Shown: positions 51,115 through 59,909, counted from the first letter of the stretch. The stretch: DNA of 64,000 nt from CAVYOE01 sp963770155 (GCA_963770155.1 CAVYOE010000001.1:620001-684000); one strand, 5' to 3'. Notes: a model not told the origin generated them from the letters alone. Program-made: numbers and translations.

Positions 51115-51972
51115 GTGCTGATCGGCGCCCATGTTTCCACAGCAGGTGGCCTCCAAAATGCGATCGAGCGGGGGACCAAGCTCGGCTGCGAGTCGATCCA
51201 GATCTTCAACCAGAGCCCGCGCATGTGGCGGCCCACCCGGTTCGAGCAGGAAGACTTCGACGCCTTCCGCGCCGCCAAGGAAGACAGCGACGTCGAGGTC
51301 GCCGTCATCCACATGATCTACCTGGTCAATCCGGCGACCAACGACAAGGAGATGCGGAAGAAGTCGCTCGACTCGCTCGTCCACGCCCTCACCGTCGGCG
51401 AGGGGATCGGGGCGCTCGGGGTGATCGTGCATCCCGGAGCACTGAAGCAGGACACGCGCAGCAACGCCAAGCGACGTGCGATCAAGCTGATCAAGGAGGC
51501 GCTGGCGCGGACCGAGAGCTGCCCGATCATCTACGAGAACACCGCGGGCTCGCCGCAGCTGCTGGGCCTCGACTTCGACGAGACCGCGGAGCTGATCGAG
51601 AAGACGGGAGGACCGAAGCGGCTCGGCCTCTGCATCGACACTTGTCACCTGCATGCGACCGGCTACGACGTCCGCTCGGCCGCAGGCGTCACCGAACTGG
51701 TCGACGAGATCGAGGCCAAGGTCGGGCTCGAGCAGCTCCGGTGTCTCCATCTGAATGACTCCCGCGACGAGCGCGGGTCCAATCGCGACCGCCACGCCTC
51801 GATCGGCAAGGGCGAGATCGGTCGTCATGGTTTCCGCGCATTTCTCGGCGAGAAGCGCCTTCAGGGCCTCCCGGCGGTGCTCGAAACGCCGGGGCCCGAG
51901 GGCCGCGGCCCGAACCGTGCCGAGGTCACCCTCACCCGCCGGCTGTGGCGGGAGGGCACCAAGGCGCGCTGA
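51115..51972 (+). CDS. nfo: endonuclease IV (AP endonuclease)
   Basis: A 285-residue TIM-barrel AP endonuclease for base-excision repair. The start IGAHVSTAGGLQNAI, SIQIFNQSPRMW (about residue 30), VIHPGALKQ (about 108), YENTAGSP (Glu metal ligand, about 143), CIDTCHLHATGYD (about 175), LHLNDSRDERGSNRDRHASIGKGEIG (about 213-238) and ETPG (about 260) supply the trinuclear zinc ligands. Start is uncertain: GTG 51115 fits the family; ATG 51100 adds five residues. Confidence 0.95.
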   Translation: MLIGAHVSTAGGLQNAIERGTKLGCESIQIFNQSPRMWRPTRFEQEDFDAFRAAKEDSDVEVAVIHMIYLVNPATNDKEMRKKSLDSLVHALTVGEGIGALGVIVHPGALKQDTRSNAKRRAIKLIKEALARTESCPIIYENTAGSPQLLGLDFDETAELIEKTGGPKRLGLCIDTCHLHATGYDVRSAAGVTELVDEIEAKVGLEQLRCLHLNDSRDERGSNRDRHASIGKGEIGRHGFRAFLGEKRLQGLPAVLETPGPEGRGPNRAEVTLTRRLWREGTKAR

Positions 51973-51974
51973 GG

Positions 51975-52385
51975 CTAGGCCTCCGGCCTGAGCGCGTTGC
52001 GGAGGTCGAAGACGTTGAAGCCGTCGGTGCCACCTTCCGGGCAGTCGAAGAAGCGGCGGTTGGTGCACTCGTAGGCTGGGCCGTCGCCTTCGTAGGCCCG
52101 CTCGACCACGAACTGGCACTGGGGCAGCGGGTCGCCGGTCATCTTGATCCCGCCGAAGCCACGGCCGCCGGCCCCGACCGCGTCGAGGTCGACCTCCCCC
52201 TTGTAGACCTTGTTGATGCAGCCGACATAGGTGCGGCCGCTCAGTTGATCCTCGTAGGCGTAGAGGTAGCGGCAGCCGATCTCGATGCAGCCGGCTGGGT
52301 CAACAAGCTTGTCGCAGAAGGCTTGACACTGGCGACACTCACCGGCCTTCGCTTTCCTCTCCTCAGTCTGTCCTGCTTGGGACAC
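51975..52385 (-). CDS. Cys-rich protein of unknown function
   Basis: A 136-residue protein with nine cysteines: a CxxC-type cluster at the N-terminus (GECRQCQAFCDKL) then single Cys in AGCIEIGCRYLY, YVGCINKVY, PQCQFVV, YECTNRRFFDCPEG. The even spread and the aromatic context suggest a metal-binding or zinc-ribbon-like fold. No signal peptide. The C-terminus FNVFDLRNALRPEA is helical. I do not recognise a family. GTG 52385 follows a TAGACT -10 box by 7 bases. It converges with nfo, 2 bases apart. Confidence 0.75.
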   Translation of the reverse strand: MSQAGQTEERKAKAGECRQCQAFCDKLVDPAGCIEIGCRYLYAYEDQLSGRTYVGCINKVYKGEVDLDAVGAGGRGFGGIKMTGDPLPQCQFVVERAYEGDGPAYECTNRRFFDCPEGGTDGFNVFDLRNALRPEA

Positions 52386-52392
52386 GCCGAAA

Positions 52393-52398
52393 AGTCTA
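52393..52398 (-). promoter_or_regulatory. -10 box of the Cys-rich gene
   Basis: TAGACT on the minus strand, 7 bases before GTG 52385. Confidence 0.5.
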
Positions 52399-52463
52399 CG
52401 GCGCGCACCTCCCCACAAGGCCGATTCGGAGACACGGCAAGCTGTTGACAACCCGGGTGGGCA

Positions 52464-52511
52464 GTGGTAGTGCCGGGTAGTGGTACAGCCGGGTGGAGGT
52501 AAAGCCGCGCC
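52464..52511 (+). repeat. three degenerate 16-bp tandem repeats
   Basis: GTGGTAGTGCCGGGTA, GTGGTACAGCCGGGTG and GAGGTAAAGCCGCGCC follow each other directly between the dnaE stop and the Cys-rich gene. Units 1 and 2 differ at three positions; unit 3 is more diverged. No function is evident. Confidence 0.6.
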
Positions 52512-52515
52512 GCGA

Positions 52516-55500
52516 CTAAGCGGCGAGCGCGTCTGGACCGAGCAGGGTGTGGAGCTCGGCATCGAGTGCCGAGGATCGCCGCACGCGATAGTCATCTCCG
52601 AAGCGAAGCCGCCGCACCCCTTCCCCGGTCTCCATCTCGAGCAGAACCTCGGTCTCGCCGGGGAAGTTGCCGAAGACCGTCTTCAGCTCCTCGAGCAGAC
52701 CCGCCCCGAAGCCGCCCGTGTTGATCCGCAGGACGACCGGCTCCTCCGGGCGGCGAGCTCTCGCGGCGCGGGCCCGGGAGAGCTCGTCCTTTGAAGGCGC
52801 GAACGGCTGCACCTCCTGGGCGACAAGCTTTGTCTCGCCGCGCTCCTTGTGGTCGATCCGGCCCTTGATCAGGACGACGGAATCGACCTCGACCGAGTCG
52901 GCGTGCTGCTCGTAGGCCGTGTTGAAGACGAGTATCTCCACCTGGCCCTCGACGTCGTCGAGGGTGGCGAAGATCATCCGCTTGCCGTTCTTGGTCACGA
53001 TCCGCTTGGCCGCAGTGATGATGCCGCCGACCGTGACAGTCGATCCGTCTTCGCGTTCGGCCAGCTTCGCCAGCGAACAGTCGACCCTGGCGCGAAGTGC
53101 GTCGCGCTTCTCGTCGAGCGGATGTGCCGAGAGGTAGGTGCCCAGGACCTCCTTCTCGAGTCGGAGCAGCTCCGGGCCCTCGAACTCCTCGAGCCCGACG
53201 GGTGGGTGAGTCGGGTGCCCGCTCCCGGCCTCGGCGCCACCCCCGTCGCCTCCACCGAGTTCGAAGATCGAGCCCTGGCCGCGCTGGGCGTCCTCCTGGG
53301 ACTTCTGGCCGAACGCCGAGGCACCGGGTAGCGCGGCGAGCATGCCCATGCGGGTGGCGCCGGTCGAATCGAGCGCACCGCACTTGATCAGGCACTCCAC
53401 GGCGCGCCGATTGACCGAGTGCGCGTCGACCCGCTCGCAGAAGTCCCAGATCGATTTGAACTCGCCGTCCTTGTCGCGCGCAGTGAGGATCGCCTGAACC
53501 GCAGCGTGGCCGACGTTCTTGACCGCGTCGAGCCCGAATCGGATCTTGTTGCCCGAGACGGTGAAGCTGTGGTCCGACGCGTTCACATCCGGCGGCAGGA
53601 CCTCGATCCCCATCTCGGCACAGCGGTTGACGAAGAAGGGAACCTTGTCCTTGGTCGACATCACCGAGGAGATCAGGGCCGCCATGTACTCGGCGGGGTA
53701 GTTGGCCTTGAGGTAGGCCGTCCGGTAGGCGATCAGGGCGTAGCAGGCGGCGTGAGCTTTGTTGAACGAGTAATCGGCGGCCGCGGTCATCAGCGACCAG
53801 AGATCGTTGGCGACCCGCTTGTTGGTGTCGGACTCCTCGAGGCCTGCCCGGAACTCGTCTTCGATCGAAGCCATCAGGTCGCGGTTCTTCTTGCCGACCG
53901 CCTTTCGGAGATCGTCGACCCTGCCGGTCTCGAGCCCGGCCATCTTCCCGGCGATCTGCATGAGCTGCTCCTGGTAGATGACGCAGCCGTAGGTGTTTTC
54001 GGTGATTGCGCGCATGCGCTCGTCGGGGTAGGTGACCGAGCCGGGGTCGCGCTTGCCCCGGGCGTAGTCGTCGATGTAGCGCATCGCTCCGGGCCGGTAC
54101 AGCGAGACAAGCGCGACGATGTCACCGAACTCAGTTGGCTTCACCTTGCGCAGCGCCTCGCGCATGCCGTCCGACTCGAGCTGGAAGACGCCGATCGAGT
54201 CGCCGCGAGCGAGCATCTCGTAAGTCCCGGTGTCGTCGAGCGGCAGCGACTCGATCTCGATCGTCTCCCCCTTCGACCGTTCGATGATCTCGACCGCGTC
54301 CTCGATCACGTCGAGGTTGCGGAGGCCCAGGAAATCCATCTTCAGGAGGCCGATGTCCTCGATCGGGCCCATCGAGTACTGGGTTACGACCTTGTAGGAG
54401 CGCTCGCCGGTCTTCCCCGGCGCGGCGCCGGCGGCACGGTCCTCCGCCAGCTGTAGCGGGACGATGTCCTGGAGCGGCCGGTCGGCGATCACCACCGCGG
54501 CGGCGTGGATCGAGCTGTTGCGGACGATCCCTTCGAGGCCCCGCGCTGTATCGATGATCCGCTTCGCATCCGGATCGGAGTCATAGGTCGCTTTGAGCTC
54601 CTCACCGGGCTTGAGGCATTCGTTGAAGCTCGGGCTTCGGCCCATGATCGGCTCGGGGATCTGCTTGGCGAGGCGGTCCCCGGCCCCGTAGTCGTAGCCG
54701 AGCACCCGGGCGGCGTCGCGGGTGGCGGCGCGGGGGGCCATCTTGCCGAAGGTGACAATCTGCGCCACCGATTCGCGTCCGTATTTCTCGGCCACGTAGC
54801 GGATCACCTTCTCCCGGCCGCGGACCGAGAAATCGATGTCGATGTCGGGCATCGACTTGCGCGCCGGGTTGAGGAAGCGCTCGAACAGCAGTCCCTGGGG
54901 AAGCGGATCGACCTGGGTGATGTCGAGGCAATAGGAGACGATCGATCCGGCCGCGGAGCCGCGGCCCGGCCCGACCACGATCCCCTCGTCCTTGGCGAAG
55001 CGGACGAAGTCCCAGACGATCAGGAAGTAGGACTCGAAGCCCATGTCCTCGATCACCGAGAGCTCGTACTCGAGCCGCTCCTTCGCCTCGGCCGGCGCCG
55101 GGTCGCCGTAGCGCCGCGCCAGCCCCTCGGTGGCGAGCCGCCTCAGCATCTCGCGCGGCTCGCTTCCATCGGCGGTCGGGTACCGCGGCAAGAGCAGCTT
55201 GCCCAGCTCGAGCTCGACATTGCAGCGCTCGGCGACCTCGAGTGTGGTCGGGACCGCCTCGGGCCACTCCGAGAAGGACTCCGTCATCTCCTCGGTGCTC
55301 TTCAAATAGAACTCGTTGGTGTCGAAGCGGAGCTTCGGTTGCTCCATGGTCGACTTCGTCTGGACGCAGAGCAAGGCCGCGTGGTTGTCGTAGTCCTCGC
55401 GCCGCAGGTAGTGGACGTCGGCGGTGGCGACCAGCGACCCTCCCATCTCGCCTGCGATCCGCGCGATTCCCTCGTTCGCCTTCTCCTGCTCGGTGAGCCC

Positions 55501-56079
55501 GTTGCGCATCAACTCGAAATAGACCTGCCCGGGCCCGAGCACGCTGACCAGCTCGTCGGCATGGGCCCGCGCGTCGTCGGGCCGGTCCTCCACGAGGCGA
55601 CGGCAGAAACGCGACTGCAGGCAGCCTGTGAGCGCGATCAGTCCCTCGCGGTGGCGCTCCAGGAGCTCCATATCGATGTTCGCCTTGCCGCGGGAGAAGC
55701 CCTCGAGAAAACCTGCCGAGGTCAGTTTGACCAGATTGCGGAAGCCGGCATCGTTTTCTGCCAGCAGGGTGAGATGGTTGCGCTCGTACTTCGGCCCAGC
55801 GATTGCCTTGCGGTCATCGACCAGGTAGGCCTCCATCCCGATGATCGGCTTGATCCCAGCCTCGAGGCACGCCTTGTAGTGGTCGACGGCGCCGTTCATC
55901 ACCCCGTGGTCGGTGAGCCCCAGCGCCGGCATCCCGAGCTCCGCGGCGCGCTCCGCCAGTGACTGCCAGGCGGCCTTGCCCTTCTTGTCCTTTTTCGCGG
56001 GCTTGACCTTGCACGCCCCATCCAGCAGCGAGAACTCGCTGTGAACATGAAGATGGACTGCGGCCTTTGCCCCGCTCAC
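52516..56079 (-). CDS. dnaE: DNA polymerase III alpha subunit
   Basis: The replicative polymerase. The 1187-residue protein has an N-terminal PHP domain (HLHVHSEFSLLDG, residues 8-20; GLTDHGVMNG near 53), the palm with catalytic Asp residues in MPDIDIDFSVRGREKV (about 410), VGPGRGSAAGSIVSYCLDI (about 370), the fingers and thumb regions (SFNKAHAACYALIAYRTAYLK about 765), a helix-hairpin-helix (NVGHAAVQAIL about 860) and an OB fold (TVGGIITAAKRIVTKNGKRM about 1015). GTG 56079 lies 6 bases after GATGAT. This is the DnaE1 type. Confidence 0.98.
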   Translation of the reverse strand: MSGAKAAVHLHVHSEFSLLDGACKVKPAKKDKKGKAAWQSLAERAAELGMPALGLTDHGVMNGAVDHYKACLEAGIKPIIGMEAYLVDDRKAIAGPKYERNHLTLLAENDAGFRNLVKLTSAGFLEGFSRGKANIDMELLERHREGLIALTGCLQSRFCRRLVEDRPDDARAHADELVSVLGPGQVYFELMRNGLTEQEKANEGIARIAGEMGGSLVATADVHYLRREDYDNHAALLCVQTKSTMEQPKLRFDTNEFYLKSTEEMTESFSEWPEAVPTTLEVAERCNVELELGKLLLPRYPTADGSEPREMLRRLATEGLARRYGDPAPAEAKERLEYELSVIEDMGFESYFLIVWDFVRFAKDEGIVVGPGRGSAAGSIVSYCLDITQVDPLPQGLLFERFLNPARKSMPDIDIDFSVRGREKVIRYVAEKYGRESVAQIVTFGKMAPRAATRDAARVLGYDYGAGDRLAKQIPEPIMGRSPSFNECLKPGEELKATYDSDPDAKRIIDTARGLEGIVRNSSIHAAAVVIADRPLQDIVPLQLAEDRAAGAAPGKTGERSYKVVTQYSMGPIEDIGLLKMDFLGLRNLDVIEDAVEIIERSKGETIEIESLPLDDTGTYEMLARGDSIGVFQLESDGMREALRKVKPTEFGDIVALVSLYRPGAMRYIDDYARGKRDPGSVTYPDERMRAITENTYGCVIYQEQLMQIAGKMAGLETGRVDDLRKAVGKKNRDLMASIEDEFRAGLEESDTNKRVANDLWSLMTAAADYSFNKAHAACYALIAYRTAYLKANYPAEYMAALISSVMSTKDKVPFFVNRCAEMGIEVLPPDVNASDHSFTVSGNKIRFGLDAVKNVGHAAVQAILTARDKDGEFKSIWDFCERVDAHSVNRRAVECLIKCGALDSTGATRMGMLAALPGASAFGQKSQEDAQRGQGSIFELGGGDGGGAEAGSGHPTHPPVGLEEFEGPELLRLEKEVLGTYLSAHPLDEKRDALRARVDCSLAKLAEREDGSTVTVGGIITAAKRIVTKNGKRMIFATLDDVEGQVEILVFNTAYEQHADSVEVDSVVLIKGRIDHKERGETKLVAQEVQPFAPSKDELSRARAARARRPEEPVVLRINTGGFGAGLLEELKTVFGNFPGETEVLLEMETGEGVRRLRFGDDYRVRRSSALDAELHTLLGPDALAA

Positions 56080-56085
56080 CCAGCG

Positions 56086-56091
56086 ATCATC
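56086..56091 (-). promoter_or_regulatory. possible -10 box of dnaE
   Basis: GATGAT on the minus strand, 6 bases before GTG 56079. Confidence 0.35.
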
Positions 56092-56187
56092 TCAGGCGAT
56101 CCGGGCAGAAACCTGGGCGCAATTCGCCCGTTGCAGGCGGGTTTCCCCATTTTGGGAGGGGTACCTGTCATCCTGACGGAGGGAGCG

Positions 56188-56973
56188 ATGACCCGGCCGA
56201 GGAAACCCTCTAGGGACATGGAGAAGCGGCTCCGGGAGGCGATCGCGGAACGGCAGTTCTGTCTCTATTTCCAGCCGATCGTCGATCTCGCTAGCGGTGA
56301 GGTCTGCCAGCAGGAGGTTCTGCTGCGCATGATCGAGGGCGAAAAGCACGTCGCCCCCGAGACTTTCCTCTGGGCGGCCCAGCAGCTTGGGCTCGCCGGC
56401 GAGATCGACCGGATCGTGGTCAGCGATGCGATCGCGATCCTGGAGGCCGGTGGAGCAGAGATGCTCGACGTCAACCTGTCGGGCTCCTCGATGGCGGACC
56501 TGGGAATGCTGCAGCTGATCGACTCCGAGCTCGAGCGTTCAGGGGTCGACCCGGCTCGTCTGGTGATCGAGATCACCGAAACGGAGGCGATCACCGACAT
56601 GGAGGGCGCGATCGACTTCGTCAAGTCGCTGCACAACCTGGGCTGCCGCCTGGCTCTCGATGACTTCGGCGTCGGCTTCAGCTCCCTCTATTACGTCAAG
56701 CACCTGCCCCTCGACTACGTCAAGATCGACGGCGAGTTCGTCCGCGACCTCGGTTCCAGCGACCGCGACCGGGCGATGGTCGAGGGCATGGTGACGCTAG
56801 CCCAGCGGCTGAAGCTGATCACCGTGGCCGAGTTCGTCAGCAACGAAGAGACGGTTACCGCGCTGCGTGAGATCGGGGTTGACTGCGGCCAGGGCTTCCA
56901 TCTCGGCGAGCCGGTGGCCGCGCCGATGCCCAGGCGGGGACAGCCGCAGGAGACTTCCAAGACCTCGGCTTGA
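56188..56973 (+). CDS. stand-alone EAL domain protein (c-di-GMP phosphodiesterase candidate)
   Basis: A 261-residue cytosolic EAL protein without GGDEF, PAS or membrane parts. The signature is QPIVDLASGEVCQQEVLLRM, with EVL in place of EAL. Other catalytic positions look kept: DVNLSG (Asn), VIEITETEA (Glu), LALDDFGVGFSSL (Asp pair; Val replaces the usual Thr), VKIDGEFV (Lys) and CGQGFHLGEP (Gln). It is therefore likely active, hydrolysing c-di-GMP. ATG 56188 follows GGAGG at good spacing. The ~108-base gap to divergent dnaE holds its leader. The SixA-like gene follows 10 bases later. Confidence 0.9.
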   Translation: MTRPRKPSRDMEKRLREAIAERQFCLYFQPIVDLASGEVCQQEVLLRMIEGEKHVAPETFLWAAQQLGLAGEIDRIVVSDAIAILEAGGAEMLDVNLSGSSMADLGMLQLIDSELERSGVDPARLVIEITETEAITDMEGAIDFVKSLHNLGCRLALDDFGVGFSSLYYVKHLPLDYVKIDGEFVRDLGSSDRDRAMVEGMVTLAQRLKLITVAEFVSNEETVTALREIGVDCGQGFHLGEPVAAPMPRRGQPQETSKTSA

Positions 56974-56983
56974 TCCGGACCGC

Positions 56984-57415
56984 GTGATCTGGTTCCTGCG
57001 TCACGGTGACGCCGAGCCCCACGGTGGCGACGACGCCGCCCGTGAGCTGACCGAGAAGGGGCGCAAGCAGGCCCGGTGGGCCGGTGAGGCGCTCGCCGTG
57101 ATGGGCTGGGAGATCGAGATCTGCTTGACCAGCCCCAAGGTCCGCGCCGCCGACACGGCCAAGATCGCCTGCGAGGTCCTCGGGATGGAACCCGAGGTCG
57201 AGGAGCGGCTGCGCGGCGGCCCCTTCGAAGCCGAGGCGATCGCCGACGGGCGCGACGCGCTACTGGTCGGTCACGAGCCCGACTTCTCGACCGCGATCAA
57301 CGCCCTCACGGGCGCCGGCGTGAAGCTGAAGAAGGGCGGGTTGGCTTCGTGCGAGCCCGGCATCCTGCACGGCCTCTATCGGCCGAAGGACCTCAAGCTG
57401 ATCGGTAGGAGCTAG
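56984..57415 (+). CDS. SixA-like histidine phosphatase
   Basis: A 143-residue phosphohistidine phosphatase of the histidine-phosphatase superfamily. The catalytic RHG is at residues 6-8 (IWFLRHGDAEPHG), LTEKGRKQARWAGEAL follows, CLTSPKVRAADTAKI gives the second Arg, and VGHEPDFS carries the second catalytic His. SixA removes phosphate from His residues of phosphotransfer proteins. GTG 56984 is 10 bases after the EAL gene, so they are probably co-transcribed signalling genes. Confidence 0.9.
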   Translation: MIWFLRHGDAEPHGGDDAARELTEKGRKQARWAGEALAVMGWEIEICLTSPKVRAADTAKIACEVLGMEPEVEERLRGGPFEAEAIADGRDALLVGHEPDFSTAINALTGAGVKLKKGGLASCEPGILHGLYRPKDLKLIGRS

Positions 57416-58404
57416 GCGCAGGACCAGGCGCCGGGCCCGGAGTCGCGCCAGATCATCGCCGCGATCCGGTGCTGCTCGGCGGGCGGCGCGGTGTGGGCTA
57501 GGCCCTTGCCGCCGTACCGCTTCCAGGTCGACGGAATGATCTGGTAGGCGCCGCCGGCACCGCTGCTCGGGTTGTAGGCGCGGAAGTTGCCGCCTGACTC
57601 GCACATGACGATGTAGGCCGGAATCACCCAGGGGCCCTCGCCGAACAGGGCAGCGGTCTGCTCGGTGCCGAGCTCGGCCTTCCAGGTCTCGATCTGAGCC
57701 CGGAGATCCTCGAGCGCCACCGATCCGGCCTGAGCCGCTTCGGCAAGCTCTGCCGCCTGCTCTGCGAGCGAGCCGCGCAGCTCCGTGACCTCGGTTCTGG
57801 CCGAAACCAACTCGCGGTTGTGCTGGTCGATCGCCGCCTTGGTCTCGCTGACCAGCACGAGATCGTCCTCGACCTCGGCCTTGAGATCCTCGACCCGCTC
57901 GACGATGGTCGCGTCGGCGTCCTTGATCTGCTCCAGGTACGCGGCCCGGGAGGTCAGATCTTCGAAGTCGGCGGACTCGAGCACGAGGTCGAGGTAGTCG
58001 GGGTCGGCCCCCTTGTAGATCGCAACCAGGCGATCGGCGAGGACCACCTTGGCCCGCTCGAGCCTTGCCTGGGCCTCCTCCACAGCGCGTTCGGCCTGGC
58101 GAAGCTCTGCAGCGAGCTCGGCGGAGCGCTCCTGTCCGTTGGCCAGCTCGCCGGTGAGCTCGTCTATCCGCCCGCGGGCCTCGGCGGCCTCGGCCTCGAG
58201 CGACTCGATCTGGCCGGAGCGTTGCTCGAGCTTCTCGCTCAGCGCCTTGGCCTCTTCCTCGGCCGAGTCGATTCTGTCCTCGAGCGCAGCCGAAGCGACG
58301 CCCGTCGCCAGTCCGGTGGCGAGGATGGCGGCAGCAATCACCGCGGGCAGGCGGCGATGGCGCCCCCTGCGATGTCTTACCTGGCCGGGCACGAGGCGCG
58401 CCAC
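57412..58404 (-). CDS. coiled-coil protein with C-terminal Rpf/transglycosylase domain
   Basis: A 330-residue exported protein. After a basic start, residues about 20-40 are a signal peptide (LPAVIAAAILATGLATGVASA). Residues about 42-245 form long coiled coils like those of septal-ring PcsB/NlpD-type hydrolases. The last ~72 residues are a resuscitation-promoting-factor-like muralytic domain (PAYIVMCESGGNFRAYNPSSGAGGAYQIIP) with the catalytic Glu in CESGGN, ending GAWSCA. It cuts peptidoglycan, probably in growth or separation. GTG 58392 may be the true start, given TAAGGT upstream. Confidence 0.9.
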   Translation of the reverse strand: MARLVPGQVRHRRGRHRRLPAVIAAAILATGLATGVASAALEDRIDSAEEEAKALSEKLEQRSGQIESLEAEAAEARGRIDELTGELANGQERSAELAAELRQAERAVEEAQARLERAKVVLADRLVAIYKGADPDYLDLVLESADFEDLTSRAAYLEQIKDADATIVERVEDLKAEVEDDLVLVSETKAAIDQHNRELVSARTEVTELRGSLAEQAAELAEAAQAGSVALEDLRAQIETWKAELGTEQTAALFGEGPWVIPAYIVMCESGGNFRAYNPSSGAGGAYQIIPSTWKRYGGKGLAHTAPPAEQHRIAAMIWRDSGPGAWSCA

Positions 58405-58486
58405 CTTAGCAACCGCTTACAGGCTCACTCCCGATTTCGTGCCTGGAGCCCGGTGTTATGTCAACGGACGCTGAGCTTGCAGCGGC

Positions 58487-58657
58487 TCAGGCGCCTGGAG
58501 GGCCGACTTCGTTCTCCCTGCTCGCCAGGTAGGCGCCGATTCCGAGGACCGCGAGGACGCCGGCGAGCAGGCCGGCGTTGCGTATCTCGCGGCCGTAGCG
58601 GCGCTTCACGAAGAGGACGACGGCGCGGCCGATCAGCTCGTAGATCTCACCGATCAC
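58487..58657 (-). CDS. small single-TM membrane protein
   Basis: A 56-residue frame MIGEIYELIGRAVVLFVKRR... with one hydrophobic segment (residues about 28-45, AGLLAGVLAVLGIGAYLAS) and an amphipathic start. The strong TAGGAT box 8 bases before GTG 58657 supports expression. The start overlaps the argG stop by 11 bases. Function unknown. Confidence 0.65.
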   Translation of the reverse strand: MIGEIYELIGRAVVLFVKRRYGREIRNAGLLAGVLAVLGIGAYLASRENEVGPPGA

Positions 58658-59909
58658 GGTTGCGGATCCTATGCGCGAGGCGGCTCTGCAGGGTGAACAG
58701 CTCGATGAAGCCGGGGCTGGCGGCCTGGGAGAACTCGCCGCCGGACTCGCCGAACGATGCCAGCGACTGGTCATACAGGGCGTAGGGCGAGGAGCGCTTC
58801 ACCGGCCTGACCGAGCCCTTGAACAGCTTCAGCGTGATCTCTCCGGTGACGTACTCGTTGACCGAGTCCATGTAGGCATCGAGGTCGGTCCGCAGCGGCT
58901 CCAGCCACAGGCCCGCGTAACAGAGGTAAGCCCAGTGGCTCTCGAGCGAGCCCTTGAAGTTGTTCTGATGGATGGTGCAGACCAGCTTCTCGAGCTCGCG
59001 GTGGGCGGTGAGGATGATCTCGGCCGCCGGCACCTCGTAGAGGTCGCGGACCTTGAGGCCGACGATCCGGTCCTCGATGTGGTCGACGATGCCGACCCCG
59101 TGCTTCTGACCAAGCTCGGCTGCGGCGTCGATCAGCTCGACCAGTTCGAGCTGCTTGCCGTCAAGTGAGACCGGGACGCCGGCCTCGAACCCGACCGTGA
59201 CCTCCTGCGGCGTGTCGGCAGCCTGCTCGGGCGGTGTCACCAGCTGGAAGACGTCGTCGGGCGGAGCTTGGCCGAGGTCCTCGATCTCGCGCCCTTCGGA
59301 GGAGCGGCCCCAGAGGTTGTCGTCGATCGAGTAGGGCGCGGACTCGGTCCCACCCTTTACCGCGATGCCGTGCTCGCGTGCGTAGGCGATTTCCTCGTCC
59401 CTGCCCATCGCCCACTCCCGCACCGGGGCGATCACCTTGAGCTCGGGGTCGAGGGTGGCGATCGTGGCCTCGATCCGGACCTGGTCGTTGCCCTTGCCGG
59501 TACAGCCGTGAGCGATCGTGTCGCAGCCGTGCTCCCGCGCGGCCTCGACCGCGAGCTTCGCGATCAGGGGCCGGCCGAGCGCGGTGAACAACGGGTAGCC
59601 ACCGCCATAGAGCGCGTTGGCCTTGATCGCCGGGACGACGTAGTCCCGCGCGAACTCCTCCCGCGCATCCACCAGGAGCGCCTCGACCGCCCCCAAGTCC
59701 TTGGCCTTGCCGGTGACCACGTCCCAGTCCTCGCCCGGCTGGCCCAGATTGATCGTCAGGGCCACGACCTCGGCACCGTAGTTCTCGCCGATCCACTTGA
59801 GCATGACGCTGGTATCGAGGCCGCCGGAATAAAGCAGGAGAACACGACCAACCGAGTCGGGGTCGGCCTGGTAGGAGGCGATCCGCGGGGCTCTTTCTTG
59901 CGGCGTCAC
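58647..59909 (-). CDS. argG: argininosuccinate synthase
   Basis: ArgG joins citrulline and aspartate with ATP in arginine synthesis. The 420-residue protein has the ATP loop VLLLYSGGLDTSVMLKW (about residues 16-32), GQPGEDWDVVTGKA (about 50), AHGCTGKGNDQVRIE (about 122-136) and GTESAPYSIDDNLWGRSSEGREIE (about 180). GTG 59909 is chosen because the divergent sortase ATG is only 37 bases away and the family N-terminus begins there. Confidence 0.97.
   Translation of the reverse strand: MTPQERAPRIASYQADPDSVGRVLLLYSGGLDTSVMLKWIGENYGAEVVALTINLGQPGEDWDVVTGKAKDLGAVEALLVDAREEFARDYVVPAIKANALYGGGYPLFTALGRPLIAKLAVEAAREHGCDTIAHGCTGKGNDQVRIEATIATLDPELKVIAPVREWAMGRDEEIAYAREHGIAVKGGTESAPYSIDDNLWGRSSEGREIEDLGQAPPDDVFQLVTPPEQAADTPQEVTVGFEAGVPVSLDGKQLELVELIDAAAELGQKHGVGIVDHIEDRIVGLKVRDLYEVPAAEIILTAHRELEKLVCTIHQNNFKGSLESHWAYLCYAGLWLEPLRTDLDAYMDSVNEYVTGEITLKLFKGSVRPVKRSSPYALYDQSLASFGESGGEFSQAASPGFIELFTLQSRLAHRIRNRDR
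58666..58671 (-). promoter_or_regulatory. -10 box of the small membrane protein gene, inside argG
   Basis: TAGGAT on the minus strand, 8 bases before GTG 58657, within the last codons of argG. Confidence 0.5.

Noticed and set aside
52464..52511. CRISPR-like repeat
   Set aside because: The 16-bp units are directly adjacent without spacers, and no cas gene is present.
56092..56187. Riboswitch (for example c-di-GMP) in the leader of the EAL gene
   Set aside because: The gap to dnaE is about 100 bases with only short CCC/GGG stems. The conserved core sequences of the c-di-GMP classes are not present.
58405..58486. c-di-AMP riboswitch (ydaO type) upstream of the Rpf-like gene
   Set aside because: Such elements are common upstream of actinobacterial Rpf genes, but only 82 bases separate it from the next gene, too short, and the expected motifs are absent.
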